From Polaribacter batillariae (GTDB lineage: Bacteria; Bacteroidota; Bacteroidia; Flavobacteriales; Flavobacteriaceae): 64,000 nt of DNA. Position numbers and translations under genes: made by a program. The stretch lies in assembly GCF_017498485.1 (NCBI RefSeq), contig NZ_CP071795.1:434001-498000 (forward strand), read 5' to 3'. The notes under the pieces are model-generated. The model had not been told where the DNA came from and searched no databases. It was given only the letters and a program-made list of their open reading frames with translations. Of this stretch, positions 43,540 to 53,505 are shown one piece after another; the stretch's first letter is position 1; every line of letters begins with the position of its first letter.

Positions 43540-44019
43540 ATGAAAAAAATAATTGGTTTATTATTAATCGCATTATTTATGGGGTGTTCTAGTAATGCAC
43601 AATCTAGTCGAAAAGATAAAAAAAAATACAAAGTTTCTAAAACAGAAGCAGAGTGGAAAAAACAACTTTCGGAAAAACAGTTTTATGTATTAAGGCAAGC
43701 AGGAACTGAAAGAGCTTTTACAAGTCCACTAAATAAAGAATATAGAAGAGGAACTTACGTTTGTGCTGCGTGTAATACTCCTTTATATAAATCGGAACAC
43801 AAATTCGATTCTGGTACAGGATGGCCTTCTTTTGACAGGGCTGTAAAAGGAAGTGTAGAGTTGGATGTGGATTATAAAATAGGTTATGCAAGAACAGAAT
43901 TAAAATGTAGTACTTGTGGTGGACATTTAGGGCATTCTTTTGATGATGGTCCTGAAGAAACTACTGGAAAACGCCATTGTATAAACGGAGTTGCTTTAAA
44001 GTTTATTCTTAAAGAGTAA
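43540..44019 (+). CDS. msrB: Peptide-methionine (R)-S-oxide reductase, exported
   Basis: 159 aa. Signal peptide with a lipobox-like MGC (Cys16), then an MsrB domain: zinc pairs in CAACNTPLY and CSTCGGHLGH, substrate loop FDSGTGWPSF and catalytic Cys in RHCINGVAL. Repairs oxidised methionine in periplasmic or surface proteins. All catalytic residues present. Confidence 0.95.
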   Translation: MKKIIGLLLIALFMGCSSNAQSSRKDKKKYKVSKTEAEWKKQLSEKQFYVLRQAGTERAFTSPLNKEYRRGTYVCAACNTPLYKSEHKFDSGTGWPSFDRAVKGSVELDVDYKIGYARTELKCSTCGGHLGHSFDDGPEETTGKRHCINGVALKFILKE

Positions 44020-44067
44020 TTGCTACTGTAAACTTAACTCTGTCTAAGAAAAAAATAGTTTTTAATA

Positions 44068-44110
44068 TATGAGTGCCCTACTAAAAAACAATTCTAGTGG
44101 GGCACTCATA
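44068..44110 (+). repeat. Long hairpin without T-run after msrB
   Basis: TATGAGTGCCCTACTA (44068-44083) and TAGTGGGGCACTCATA (44095-44110) form a 16-base stem with one G-U pair. There is no U-tract, so it is not a standard terminator; it could be a REP-type element or act by an RNA structure. Confidence 0.6.
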
Positions 44111-44339
44111 ATTAAAGTTAATTTCATTCTTTTTTTGGGATAATTATCAAAAAAAAGATATAAAACTTACTAAATACCTTGAAATTTATGAAGAAACGCA
44201 GAAGTAGATCTTAAAATTTATCTGCCATAAAATAAGATTTGCTATCGTTAAAATTCACTAACGACAAAAATTTAAAAGTTTTTGATGAAAAATTAAGATA
44301 TTAAAAACAATGCTAAAAGCAAGAAATTTATATATTGCC

Positions 44340-44996
44340 TGTGGATATTTATTCTCAAAACACAGCTTTAAAATTTAAAGAATTAGTTATAGAAGGCGGT
44401 TTAGCTTCTGTAAACTGTATATTAAAAGACAAAAAGGTTTTATGTGGTTTGGTGGAACACATGGTCTTTTTAGATATGATGGTTATAAATTTAAAGCCTT
44501 TAAAACAAATATAATGACTGTATTTGAAGACTAAGAAAAAAATGTTTGGACAGGAAACTTTGGAAATAGGATTGTAGGATATAAAAAAGAAAATCCCGAC
44601 GATTTTTTAAAAGCCAAATTAGCGACTCCTTTTACTGAAAGTTTCAATGCCCTATCTATATTTGATATGCTTGAAGATGGAACTCGAAATATATGGGTTG
44701 CCACATACAATCATGGATTGTTTAAATATAACAAGCAAATATTTGAATTTCAACAATTCACCATTTCTAATACAATCAATTAAATTCAGATACTATTTTA
44801 AATATTTTTTACTGATTCTACCAATAATTTATGGGTATGCACTTTAGATAAAGGCATTCTTTACAATCAAGAAACCAATCAATTTTATACTTTGCCAGAT
44901 TTTGGAATAAAGATGAGTTCCAACTTAAAATTTCCAATAAAACTAGACATTCCACTTATCACTTACCACCTTCTAAACAAAAAACATTACAAATAA
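44340..44996 (+). pseudogene. Remnant of a hybrid two-component regulator (propeller part)
   Basis: Broken reading frames encode reg_prop repeats: GFMWFGGTHGLFRYDGYKFK (with a frameshift before it), NVWTGNFGNRIVGY, NIWVATYNHGLFKYN and NNLWVCTLDKGILYNQ, interrupted by TAA at 44532, a stop at 44780 and another frameshift. The last part (44815-44940) is near-identical to 50310-50437 in the regulator downstream, so the two were paralogues. Sequence identity ends abruptly at CCAATAAAA. Not functional. Confidence 0.75.
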
Positions 44997-45021
44997 CCAA
45001 AAGTAACTCCTTAAAAAAAAT

Positions 45022-45046
45022 ATTATTTAGATTTATTATAAATAAT
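45022..45046 (+). promoter_or_regulatory. Fur-like box upstream of the siderophore receptor
   Basis: ATTATTTA, 9 bases, TAAATAAT, with an internal TTTAGATTTATTATAAA. This symmetric A/T pattern resembles Fur boxes and ends directly at the -33 TTG of the promoter. A half-site AATCTAAATAA follows at about 45099. Iron repression of the receptor is the natural reading. Confidence 0.55.
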
Positions 45047-45077
45047 TTGGATATGTCAAAAGGCAAATATACTTTTG
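45047..45077 (+). promoter_or_regulatory. Promoter of the siderophore receptor gene
   Basis: TTG (45047-45049), a 20-base spacer, TACTTTTG (45070-45077). Full consensus, 38 bases upstream of the ATG at 45116 and directly downstream of the Fur-like palindrome. Confidence 0.7.
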
Positions 45078-45115
45078 CCAAAAATATCTATTTGTATTAA
45101 ATCTAAATAAAAATA

Positions 45116-47542
45116 ATGAAGAATTTATTACTAACTTTAACCATATTTTTGCTAACTAATTTAGCATTTTCGCAAAACGGAACCGTTATCGGAACTGTTA
45201 CCGACAATAACAAAACACCTCTTACTGGAGTAAACGTTCATCTAAAAAACACCACAAAAGGTACGCAAACCAACGAAAACGGAATCTTTGAAATTACAAA
45301 TTTAGAAAACGGAGATTACGTTCTTTCTATTTCATATTTAGGCTTTAAAACAAGAGAAATTACTATTTCAGTTTCAAGCAACCAAAACATAAAATTAGAA
45401 ACAATTATACTTTATGAAGGAAATGAAATATTAAGTGAGGTTATTATTGAAGGAGAAAGACGTAATAAATTTTCGAGAAAAAAAACAGCTTATGTTGCTA
45501 AACTTCCATTAAAAGACATAGAAAATACACAAGTTTATAGTACAATTACCAACGAACTTTTGCAATCGCAAATAGTTACAAATTTTGATGATGCGCTAAA
45601 AAATGCAACAGGAGTAGAACAATTATGGGCTTCAACTGGTCGTGGTGGTGATGGGGCTGGATATTATGCGCTACGTGGTTTTTCTGTTCAACCACAATTA
45701 GTAAATGGTTTACCTGGATTAACAAACGGAACAATCAATCCAGCAAATATCGAACGTATTGAGGTGTTAAAAGGACCTTCAGCAACTTTGTTTGGTAATG
45801 CAGTAAGCTCTTATGGCGGACTTATTAACGTAGTTACCAAAAAACCTTATGTAGGAACTGGTGGAGAATTATCTTTTACTTCTGGATCTTATGGACTCAA
45901 TCAAATTGTAGGCGATTTTAATACGGCTTTAAGTAAAAGTGATAATTTATATTTTAGATTAAATACGGCTTATACTACAGAACAAAGTTTTCAAGATGCA
46001 GGTTTTAGAAAATCGTTTTTTGTAGCACCATCTTTGTCTTATAAAGTAAACAACAAGCTTTCATTTTCGTTTTACGGAGAAATCACACAGGCAACACAAA
46101 CAAATCCAACCTTTTTATTTTTAAACAGAAGTGCACCAACAGAAGCTTCAAATCTCGATGAATTGGGGTATAACAATAAATTATCGTTTACAAGTAACGA
46201 TTTAACATTGCAAAACCCTACACAGAATTATAGAATTGAAATGAATTATAAATTATCCGACACTTGGCAATCACAAACCTTACTTTCTAAAAGTTCAACA
46301 TCTACAAAAGGGTATTATTCGTATTTATTTGAGTATGGCATTTTGGGTAATAATACCTTTTCTCGTTTTATTAGCAAGCAAAATGCAAATACACAAACAA
46401 CCGATATTCAACAAAATTTTATTGGAGATTTTAAAATTGCATCGCTACGAAATAGAATTGTTATTGGTTTAGACTATTTTAATGCAACTGAAACAAGTAA
46501 CAATAGTGGTTATGCATTCTATGGAAATGTAACACCAGAAGGTGGTTCAAATGGCGACAACCCATTTACGCCAGATATTGTAGAAACAGATTTATACCCA
46601 CTTTCAACAGCTGGTGTAGATGGCGTTTTACAAAACAAAGAGATAGGAAATAACAAATCGACATACCATATTTATAGTCTATACGCTTCAAATGTTTTAA
46701 ACATTACAGAAAACCTTTCGGCAATGATAGGCTTGCGTTTAGATCGATTTGATAATAAAGGTAATTTGGCAAATACCGAAGATGATTTTGCACAAACCGC
46801 ATTTTCGCCAAAATTTGGGTTGCTGTATCAACCCATAAAAGACAAATTATCTATTTTTGGAAATTACCAAAATGGGTTTAATAATGTGGCACCTCAATTA
46901 GTAGGAAACCCAGAAGATGGTCCCCAAAAATTGGAGACATTTAAGCCAGAACAAGCCAACCAATTAGAGTTTGGCTTTAAGACAAATTTTTTTAAAAATC
47001 GCCTGAATGCAACTGTGAGTTTCTACGATATTAAAGTTAAAGATCGCGTAATTATTGACCCAAATTCGCCTTTTAATAGAATACAAGGTGGCGAAATAGA
47101 GAGTAAAGGAATTGAAATAGAAATTAACGCCAACCCAATAAAAGGATTAAATATTAGAGCTGGTTACAGTAATAATAAGAGCATTACCACAAAAACAGAC
47201 GACCCTTTAATTTTAAACAAAAGACCGCTAGAAGCTGGCCCAGAAACTTTGTATAATTTTTGGGCAAATTACGAGTTTCAAGAAGAAATTTTAAATGGTT
47301 TTGGAGTTGGTTTTGGATTTAATGGTGCCAGTGAGCGTTTTGTTAAAAACTATACCACAACTGGCAACTTTATCTTACCGAGCTATATGGTGGCAAACGC
47401 ATCCTTATTTTATCAAGCTAATAAATACAAAATTGGCTTAAAACTAAACAACGCTTTTAACGAAGAATACTACAAAGGTTGGTCAACTATAAATCCACAA
47501 ACACCTAGGGCATTATTGGCAAATATTTCATATCAATTTTAA
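45116..47542 (+). CDS. TonB-dependent siderophore receptor
   Basis: 808 aa. Signal peptide ending FSQ, CarboxypepD_reg-like domain (VIGTVTDNNKTPLTGVNVHL), then a plug and barrel of the FhuA/FpvA siderophore type: NATGVEQLWASTGRGGDGAG, GYYALRGFSVQPQLVNGLPG, IERIEVLKGPSATLFGN and the C-terminal GWSTINPQTPRALLANISYQ. Likely takes up a ferric siderophore by TonB energy. The Fur-like box upstream and the PepSY gene downstream agree with iron uptake. Confidence 0.93.
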   Translation: MKNLLLTLTIFLLTNLAFSQNGTVIGTVTDNNKTPLTGVNVHLKNTTKGTQTNENGIFEITNLENGDYVLSISYLGFKTREITISVSSNQNIKLETIILYEGNEILSEVIIEGERRNKFSRKKTAYVAKLPLKDIENTQVYSTITNELLQSQIVTNFDDALKNATGVEQLWASTGRGGDGAGYYALRGFSVQPQLVNGLPGLTNGTINPANIERIEVLKGPSATLFGNAVSSYGGLINVVTKKPYVGTGGELSFTSGSYGLNQIVGDFNTALSKSDNLYFRLNTAYTTEQSFQDAGFRKSFFVAPSLSYKVNNKLSFSFYGEITQATQTNPTFLFLNRSAPTEASNLDELGYNNKLSFTSNDLTLQNPTQNYRIEMNYKLSDTWQSQTLLSKSSTSTKGYYSYLFEYGILGNNTFSRFISKQNANTQTTDIQQNFIGDFKIASLRNRIVIGLDYFNATETSNNSGYAFYGNVTPEGGSNGDNPFTPDIVETDLYPLSTAGVDGVLQNKEIGNNKSTYHIYSLYASNVLNITENLSAMIGLRLDRFDNKGNLANTEDDFAQTAFSPKFGLLYQPIKDKLSIFGNYQNGFNNVAPQLVGNPEDGPQKLETFKPEQANQLEFGFKTNFFKNRLNATVSFYDIKVKDRVIIDPNSPFNRIQGGEIESKGIEIEINANPIKGLNIRAGYSNNKSITTKTDDPLILNKRPLEAGPETLYNFWANYEFQEEILNGFGVGFGFNGASERFVKNYTTTGNFILPSYMVANASLFYQANKYKIGLKLNNAFNEEYYKGWSTINPQTPRALLANISYQF

Positions 47543-47554
47543 TTAGTTAAAGTT

Positions 47555-47764
47555 AAAAGGAGGCTGTCACAAAAGTAAATTTAACTGTTATTGTAAGCAT
47601 TACTAAAATCAAAATATATTTTGATTGAAAGTAGTTAACAAAGTTATCGAAAAATATAAAATACTGAAAATCAATAAATAAGATTTCTCCATTACAGTCG
47701 AAATAACAAAATTACAGTCGAAATGACAAATTTTAATACTTTCGAGACTGCTTCTTTTTTAAAA
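47555..47764. repeat. GAGGCTGTC element, copy 1
   Basis: A non-coding element of about 210 bases between the receptor and PepSY genes, starting GGAGGCTGTCACAAAAG and ending TTCGAGACTGCTTCTTTTTT. It aligns through most of its length with 63057-63239. The ends can pair (8 of 9) and a T-run follows, so it may act as a terminator. It has an extra ATAACAAAATTACAGTCGAA duplication relative to copy 2. Confidence 0.75.
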
Positions 47765-47772
47765 TTACAACA

Positions 47773-48900
47773 ATGCTATTTAAAAAAACACTTTTTCAAC
47801 TACATAAAATTTTAGGACTTGCAACTGGGCTTGTTGTTTTCATTGTAGCAATTACAGGTTGTTGTTGGGCTTTTAAAGAAGAAATAGAAAGCCTTTACGG
47901 TAGCTATAAAAAAGTAGTACCTCAAAACAAATCCTTTATAACACCTACAGAAGCAAAAAAACTTACAAAAAAAATATTTCCAAACAACACTGTTCACGGA
48001 ACTGTTTTTGGAAAAAATAACGAGGCTATCGAAGTTATTTTTTATGATGCAGAACCAGAGTTTTACCAAAGTGTTTTTCTAAACCCATATTCTGGAGAAA
48101 TTATACAAATTAACAATCATCTTTCTGGTTTTTTTGCTTTTATATTAAAAGGTCATATACGACTTTGGCTACCAAAAACAATTGGAGAGCAAGTGGTAGG
48201 AGTGTCTGTAATACTATTTATTTTAATTATTATTTCTGGATTTATTTTATGGTTACCCAATAAGCGTAAAAACTTAAAACAACGCCTAAGGTTTCATTGG
48301 AAAAAAACCACACGTTGGAAACGTAAGAACTTCGACCTACATTCAATTGTAGGTTTTTATGTGTGTTCTTTAGCATTAGTTCTAGCTTTTACAGGCTTAA
48401 TAATGTCTTACGACTGGTTTCAAAAAACAGTTTATTTCTCTTTAGGAGGTAATAAAAATTCAACATTTATAATTCCTAAAAATAAAAGTGAAAGATTTGT
48501 AACTAAATCAGGAGAGGTACCAATAGATATTCTTTTAGAAAAACTAAAGGAAGAAAAAACAAAAGCAAAGAGTTTTGAAATTCATTATCCACATTCTAAA
48601 TCAGAAGCTATTTATGTAGAAGTAAGCAATAGTAAAGGTTTGTTTTATGATTCGGATTTCTTGTTTTTTGACCAGAATACATTAAAACCTATACCATCTA
48701 AAACAATATATGGAAAGTACAAAAATGCAAAACTAGCTGACAAAATATTACGAATGAATTATGACATACACATTGGAGCCATAGGCGGAATTGCTGGAAA
48801 AATTATCGCTTTTTTAGCAAGTTTATTAACTGCAACGCTACCTATTACTGGAATTTTATTATGGTATGGACGAAATTATAAAAAAAATAGAAAGCATTAA
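47773..48900 (+). CDS. PepSY-domain membrane protein (siderophore-locus type)
   Basis: 375 aa, four membrane helices of the PepSY-associated family: KILGLATGLVVFIVAITGCC, AFILKGHIRLWLP, GVSVILFILIIISGFILWLP and the C-terminal LLTATLPITGILLWYG, with two PepSY-like loops. Members next to siderophore receptors are thought to reduce or release iron at the inner membrane. The stop lies 1 base before IS1380 copy 1. Confidence 0.88.
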   Translation: MLFKKTLFQLHKILGLATGLVVFIVAITGCCWAFKEEIESLYGSYKKVVPQNKSFITPTEAKKLTKKIFPNNTVHGTVFGKNNEAIEVIFYDAEPEFYQSVFLNPYSGEIIQINNHLSGFFAFILKGHIRLWLPKTIGEQVVGVSVILFILIIISGFILWLPNKRKNLKQRLRFHWKKTTRWKRKNFDLHSIVGFYVCSLALVLAFTGLIMSYDWFQKTVYFSLGGNKNSTFIIPKNKSERFVTKSGEVPIDILLEKLKEEKTKAKSFEIHYPHSKSEAIYVEVSNSKGLFYDSDFLFFDQNTLKPIPSKTIYGKYKNAKLADKILRMNYDIHIGAIGGIAGKIIAFLASLLTATLPITGILLWYGRNYKKNRKH

Positions 48901-48901
48901 A

Positions 48902-50297
48902 CCCGCATTATGCATTAGGAATACACAAAAGGAGGACTTAAATCATTAATTTGGGAGAATAAGCCATCCATCCAAGGTCTTTTTTTAGTGTTTAAAGCAA
49001 TCTTTAAGACCTTTCTGTTAGCATGATTTACTGTCCAAGCTCCTAATGCAAAGCAATAGACTTTTAGGGTTTTTAAAGTTGCTCGATTATGATGATTTAA
49101 GGCAAAATGTCTAAACAAACTCATTAGGTTATAAGCCACCATAATGAATCTAAAGGAAGCCTCAGTTGCCCAAAAATCCTTTAAACAAAAGTTATCTAAT
49201 CCAAAGTCTTCTTTGAGTTCTTTGATTCTGTTTTCACAATCAGCTCTGGTGTTGTAGATATTCCAAACTTGGTCTAGCGGTAAATCTAGATTGGTTACAT
49301 AGCAACTAAAACGATAACCAGGCAGATCATCAAAAAGTAATTTTCCAGCTGCTTTTGGACGATCTTCTACTTTCTTTTTTATGACAATATAGCGCCTTGA
49401 CTTACCATCTGTATGGTTAAAAATCATCTCATTAAGCTCAATTCCTTTTGTGAGTTCTATCCAATTATCCAAACCCCAAACTGCATTTTTTATATTTGGG
49501 TACATACGTGCTGCCATAATGTAATTGAGTTGTTTGCCTTCTAGATAATCTAATAAATCTTGTGTGTAAAAACCACTATCTGCACGAACTAAACCAACTC
49601 TTTTGTCCTTTAAAGCTTCATTGAAGGTTTCTTCCATAAACTCTTTACAGCTACTACTATCTGCTGTATTGCCTGGTCTTAACCAAGCATTGGCAACCAT
49701 TCTGGTTTGGCTTACAAAGGCCATTAATGGGTGATGTGAGTTCCTGCCTTTTTTATTGGGATTATAACCTTTTGCGCTACCTTGTTGCTCTCCATATCTT
49801 GTAATAACTGTGCTATCAAAATCTATAGTTAAGTTGTCAACATCTAATTGCTTGAAAAACCAATGTTGCAACTTTGGAAATACTTCTGTATTGCGCTTTT
49901 GAGAAAACTTGCCAAAAAAACGACTATAGGTACTTTGTGATGGCATACGATTCCATCCAAAAATATCTTGCAATGTGCTATCATAACGTAACCAATCACA
50001 ATGGATATAACGAGAAGCTCCTGTCCAAATACTCAACCAAAAAGCTTCAGTTATATGTGCAGGATTATAACCTGCATTAGAGCTTGGTTGAGGTAAATCT
50101 AATTGTGCTAGTTGTTCTCTAATTTCTGTTTGATCAATAAAACGCTTCATTAAGCTCATCCCTCCAAAAGGGGTGACTTTCTTACTTGAATACTCAATAG
50201 GGAGATTAACCATTTGGGTTATGTGTTAAATTCGCTATAAAGCTAATAATCATAAGCGTTTATACAAAATTTTAAATCATCTATTGCATAATTCAGG
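48902..50297 (-). mobile_element. IS1380-family insertion sequence, copy 1
   Basis: 1396 bases with imperfect ends CCCGCATTATGCATTAG and CCTGAATTATGCAATAG (reverse strand). The left flank is TTAAA (48897-48901) but the right flank begins GTTAA, so no target-site duplication can be seen; the two sides now come from different sequences. It lies just after the PepSY gene and its right end truncates the regulator at 50298. Confidence 0.9.
48915..50213 (-). CDS. IS1380-family transposase
   Basis: 432 aa, DDE transposase of the IS1380 family. VTPFGGMSLMKRFIDQT at the start, DNLTIDFDSTVITRYG with the first Asp, RADSGFYTQDLLDYL with the second Asp, and ADCENRIKELKEDFGLDNF with the Glu. Intact and identical in protein sequence to the copy at 52123. 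Confidence 0.94.
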   Translation of the reverse strand: MVNLPIEYSSKKVTPFGGMSLMKRFIDQTEIREQLAQLDLPQPSSNAGYNPAHITEAFWLSIWTGASRYIHCDWLRYDSTLQDIFGWNRMPSQSTYSRFFGKFSQKRNTEVFPKLQHWFFKQLDVDNLTIDFDSTVITRYGEQQGSAKGYNPNKKGRNSHHPLMAFVSQTRMVANAWLRPGNTADSSSCKEFMEETFNEALKDKRVGLVRADSGFYTQDLLDYLEGKQLNYIMAARMYPNIKNAVWGLDNWIELTKGIELNEMIFNHTDGKSRRYIVIKKKVEDRPKAAGKLLFDDLPGYRFSCYVTNLDLPLDQVWNIYNTRADCENRIKELKEDFGLDNFCLKDFWATEASFRFIMVAYNLMSLFRHFALNHHNRATLKTLKVYCFALGAWTVNHANRKVLKIALNTKKRPWMDGLFSQINDLSPPFVYS

Positions 50298-51924
50298 GTT
50301 AAGTATTTTTGCCGATTCTTCAAATAATCTATGGATAGGCACTTTAGATAAAGGCATTCGTATTTACAATCAAGAAACCAATCAATTTTATGCTTTGTCT
50401 GATTTTGGAATAAAGATGAGTTCCAACTTAAAATTTCCAATAAAAGACATTTATGAAGATGTTAATGGGTTGATATGGATTGCAACCGAAGGCGGAGGTC
50501 TTTTTTATATTAACAAAGAAGAAAAATCTATAAATCATTTAAATACAGAAAACGGTTTTCCGAGTAATGCTTTTTATGGAATTATACAAGACAATTACGG
50601 CACTTATTGGTTCAGCACCAACAAAGGTCTTATTTCATATCATCTAGATAATAACAAAATACATATCTATAATACCAATGATGGTTTACCAACCAACGAT
50701 TTTGAATCTGGTGCCAGTGCCAAAACCAAAGATGGTAAGTTGTTCTTTGGAAGTAAAAAAGGTTTAATTGCTTTCTATCCCGAAAAATTAATTAGTGATT
50801 CTAACCCCATTAATTTAAAGTTAACTAGCTTAAAAATCTTTAACAATGTTGTGAACGTACTTAATAAAGTTGAAAATTACCAACCTTTAGACTCTTCTAT
50901 CTCTTATAAAAAAACATTAAAACTACCCTATTTTCTTAATAATTTTGGTTTTGAATTTGCTGTTCCAGGTCATAGCACACCACATAATATCGAATACCAA
51001 TATAAATTAGAAGGCATCGATAATCGTTGGATTACAACATCATCTGAACTTCCTTATGCAAACTATTCGAATATTTCACATGGGCAATATACATTTAAAA
51101 TAAAAGCTTTTAATGAAAATAATTTTGATTCTAATAATATCTCTGAAAAACAAATTGATATTATAATTACACCTGTTTGGTGGCAAACTAATATTGCCTA
51201 CTTTGCATACATTTTGTTAATTAGTGCGCTTATTTATTACACTTACAAGAATGTAAGAGATCGTGTTCGGTTAAAAAACGAACTTCTTATTGAAAAATAC
51301 AAACACGAAAAAGATGAGGAATTGCATAAATCTAAAATTAATTTTTTCACAACTATTTCACACGAATTGAGAACTTCTTTAACACTCATTTTATCTCCAC
51401 TACAACAATTATCTAATGTAAAGACAAATAATAAGGCATCAAACCTTATTATGACTATGAATAGAAATGGGCAACGCTTATTAAGTTTAATCAATCAAAT
51501 TCTTGATTTTAGAAAATTAGAATCCACAAATGCACAATTAAATATTAAAGAAATTAATCTTAAAGACTTCTTTAAAGAACTGTGCATTCCTTTTTATCAA
51601 TATGCCGAAGAAAAAAATATTAAATTTCAATTATCTATACCCAATAATTGCAATAAAGGGTGGGTTGACGTCAATAAACTAGAGGTTATTCTTTACAATA
51701 TACTCTCTAACGCTTTTAAACACACTAAAGATAAAATTGATGTAAATATCGATTTAGATGAAAAAGACGAACGCCTTATTATAAAAATTAAAGATAATGG
51801 AAAAGGAATCGAAGAAGAAGAGCTCACAAAAATCTTTGATAATTTCTATCAAGTAAATGACACTACTAATACTACCTCTGGAACTGGTATTGGATTAGCC
51901 ATAACATTCATCATGGTGTTATAA
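50298..51924 (+). pseudogene. Hybrid two-component regulator: propeller, Y_Y_Y, kinase part (5' truncated, frameshifted)
   Basis: The frame enters from the IS right end (TTG at 50284). It holds reg_prop repeats (NNLWIGTLDKGIRIYNQ, GLIWIATEGGGLFYIN, GTYWFSTNKGLISYH), a Y_Y_Y domain (about 210-290), a membrane helix (WWQTNIAYFAYILLISALIY), the HisKA box SHELRTSLTLI (Ser where Pro is usual) and the ATPase boxes NILSNAFKHT and GTGIGLAIT. After that the frame stops at 51924; HHGVINVKSEPN continues in another frame, so about 7 codons were lost with a shift at about 51905. Confidence 0.85.
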
Positions 51925-52109
51925 ACGTTAAAAGCGAACCCAACGCATACACCATCTTTAATATTATAATTCCTATCGTAAAATCATTTTATTCAGATGA
52001 TGATATTGCCAACCCAGATTCTAAAATCGCATCACTAGATAATGTAACTGAAGATGAACTGATTATTGAAACCACCAATGCAATAGATGATAATCCTTCT
52101 AAAATTAAA
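51905..52109 (+). pseudogene. Continuation of the regulator after the internal deletion
   Basis: In a shifted frame the sequence reads HHGVINVKSEPNAYTIFNII, PIVKSFYSDDDIANP and DELIIETTNAIDDNPSKIK, the end of the kinase domain and the linker to the receiver. It runs to the left edge of IS1380 copy 2. Confidence 0.8.
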
Positions 52110-53505
52110 CCCGCATTATGCATTAGGAATACACAAAAGGAGGACTTAAATCATTAATTTGGGAAAATAAGCCATCCATCCAAGGTCTTTTTTTAGTGTT
52201 TAAAGCAATCTTTAAGACCTTTCTGTTAGCATGATTTACTGTCCAAGCTCCTAATGCAAAGCAATAGACTTTTAGGGTTTTTAAAGTTGCTCGATTATGA
52301 TGATTTAAGGCAAAATGTCTAAACAAACTCATTAGGTTATAAGCCACCATAATGAATCTAAAGGAAGCCTCAGTTGCCCAAAAATCCTTTAAACAAAAGT
52401 TATCTAATCCAAAGTCTTCTTTGAGTTCTTTGATTCTGTTTTCACAATCAGCTCTGGTGTTGTAGATATTCCAAACTTGGTCTAGCGGTAAATCTAGATT
52501 GGTTACATAGCAACTAAAACGATAACCAGGCAGATCATCAAAAAGTAATTTTCCAGCTGCTTTTGGACGATCTTCTACTTTCTTTTTTATGACAATATAG
52601 CGCCTTGACTTACCATCTGTATGGTTAAAAATCATCTCATTAAGCTCAATTCCTTTTGTGAGTTCTATCCAATTATCCAAACCCCAAACTGCATTTTTTA
52701 TATTTGGGTACATACGTGCTGCCATAATGTAATTGAGTTGTTTGCCTTCTAGATAATCTAATAAATCTTGTGTGTAAAAACCACTATCTGCACGAACTAA
52801 ACCAACTCTTTTGTCCTTTAAAGCTTCATTGAAGGTTTCTTCCATAAACTCTTTACAGCTACTACTATCTGCTGTATTGCCTGGTCTTAACCAAGCATTG
52901 GCAACCATTCTGGTTTGGCTTACAAAGGCCATTAATGGGTGATGTGAGTTCCTGCCTTTTTTATTGGGATTATAACCTTTTGCGCTACCTTGTTGCTCTC
53001 CATATCTTGTAATAACTGTGCTATCAAAATCTATAGTTAAGTTGTCAACATCTAATTGCTTGAAAAACCAATGTTGCAACTTTGGAAATACTTCTGTATT
53101 GCGCTTTTGAGAAAACTTGCCAAAAAAACGACTATAGGTACTTTGTGATGGCATACGATTCCATCCAAAAATATCTTGCAATGTGCTATCATAACGTAAC
53201 CAATCACAATGGATATAACGAGAAGCTCCTGTCCAAATACTCAACCAAAAAGCTTCAGTTATATGTGCAGGATTATAACCTGCATTAGAGCTTGGTTGAG
53301 GTAAATCTAATTGTGCTAGTTGTTCTCTAATTTCTGTTTGATCAATAAAACGCTTCATTAAGCTCATCCCTCCAAAAGGGGTGACTTTCTTACTTGAATA
53401 CTCAATAGGGAGATTAACCATTTGGGTTATGTGTTAAATTCGCTATAAAGCTAATAATCATAAGCGTTTATACAAAATTTTAAATCATCTATTGCATAAT
53501 TCAGG
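52110..53505 (-). mobile_element. IS1380-family insertion sequence, copy 2
   Basis: 1396 bases with the same ends as copy 1. A perfect 5-base repeat TTAAA flanks it (52105-52109 and 53506-53510). It splits the regulator between kinase linker and receiver. Removing the element and one repeat restores the in-frame KIKPILLIIED. I noticed one silent base difference from copy 1 near the 3' end. Confidence 0.93.
52123..53421 (-). CDS. IS1380-family transposase
   Basis: 432 aa, intact, protein identical to the copy at 48915; DDE residues in DNLTIDFDSTVI, RADSGFYTQD and ADCENRIKEL. Probably active and recently copied. Confidence 0.94.
   Translation of the reverse strand: MVNLPIEYSSKKVTPFGGMSLMKRFIDQTEIREQLAQLDLPQPSSNAGYNPAHITEAFWLSIWTGASRYIHCDWLRYDSTLQDIFGWNRMPSQSTYSRFFGKFSQKRNTEVFPKLQHWFFKQLDVDNLTIDFDSTVITRYGEQQGSAKGYNPNKKGRNSHHPLMAFVSQTRMVANAWLRPGNTADSSSCKEFMEETFNEALKDKRVGLVRADSGFYTQDLLDYLEGKQLNYIMAARMYPNIKNAVWGLDNWIELTKGIELNEMIFNHTDGKSRRYIVIKKKVEDRPKAAGKLLFDDLPGYRFSCYVTNLDLPLDQVWNIYNTRADCENRIKELKEDFGLDNFCLKDFWATEASFRFIMVAYNLMSLFRHFALNHHNRATLKTLKVYCFALGAWTVNHANRKVLKIALNTKKRPWMDGLFSQINDLSPPFVYS

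Noticed and set aside
49874..50080. 68-aa plus-strand frame within IS1380 (also at 53082-53288)
   Set aside because: Antisense shadow of the transposase gene.
48902..53505. Composite transposon formed by the two IS1380 copies carrying the kinase part
   Set aside because: Copy 2 sits within the same regulator gene that continues on both sides with its own duplication, so the interior was not moved in as a unit.
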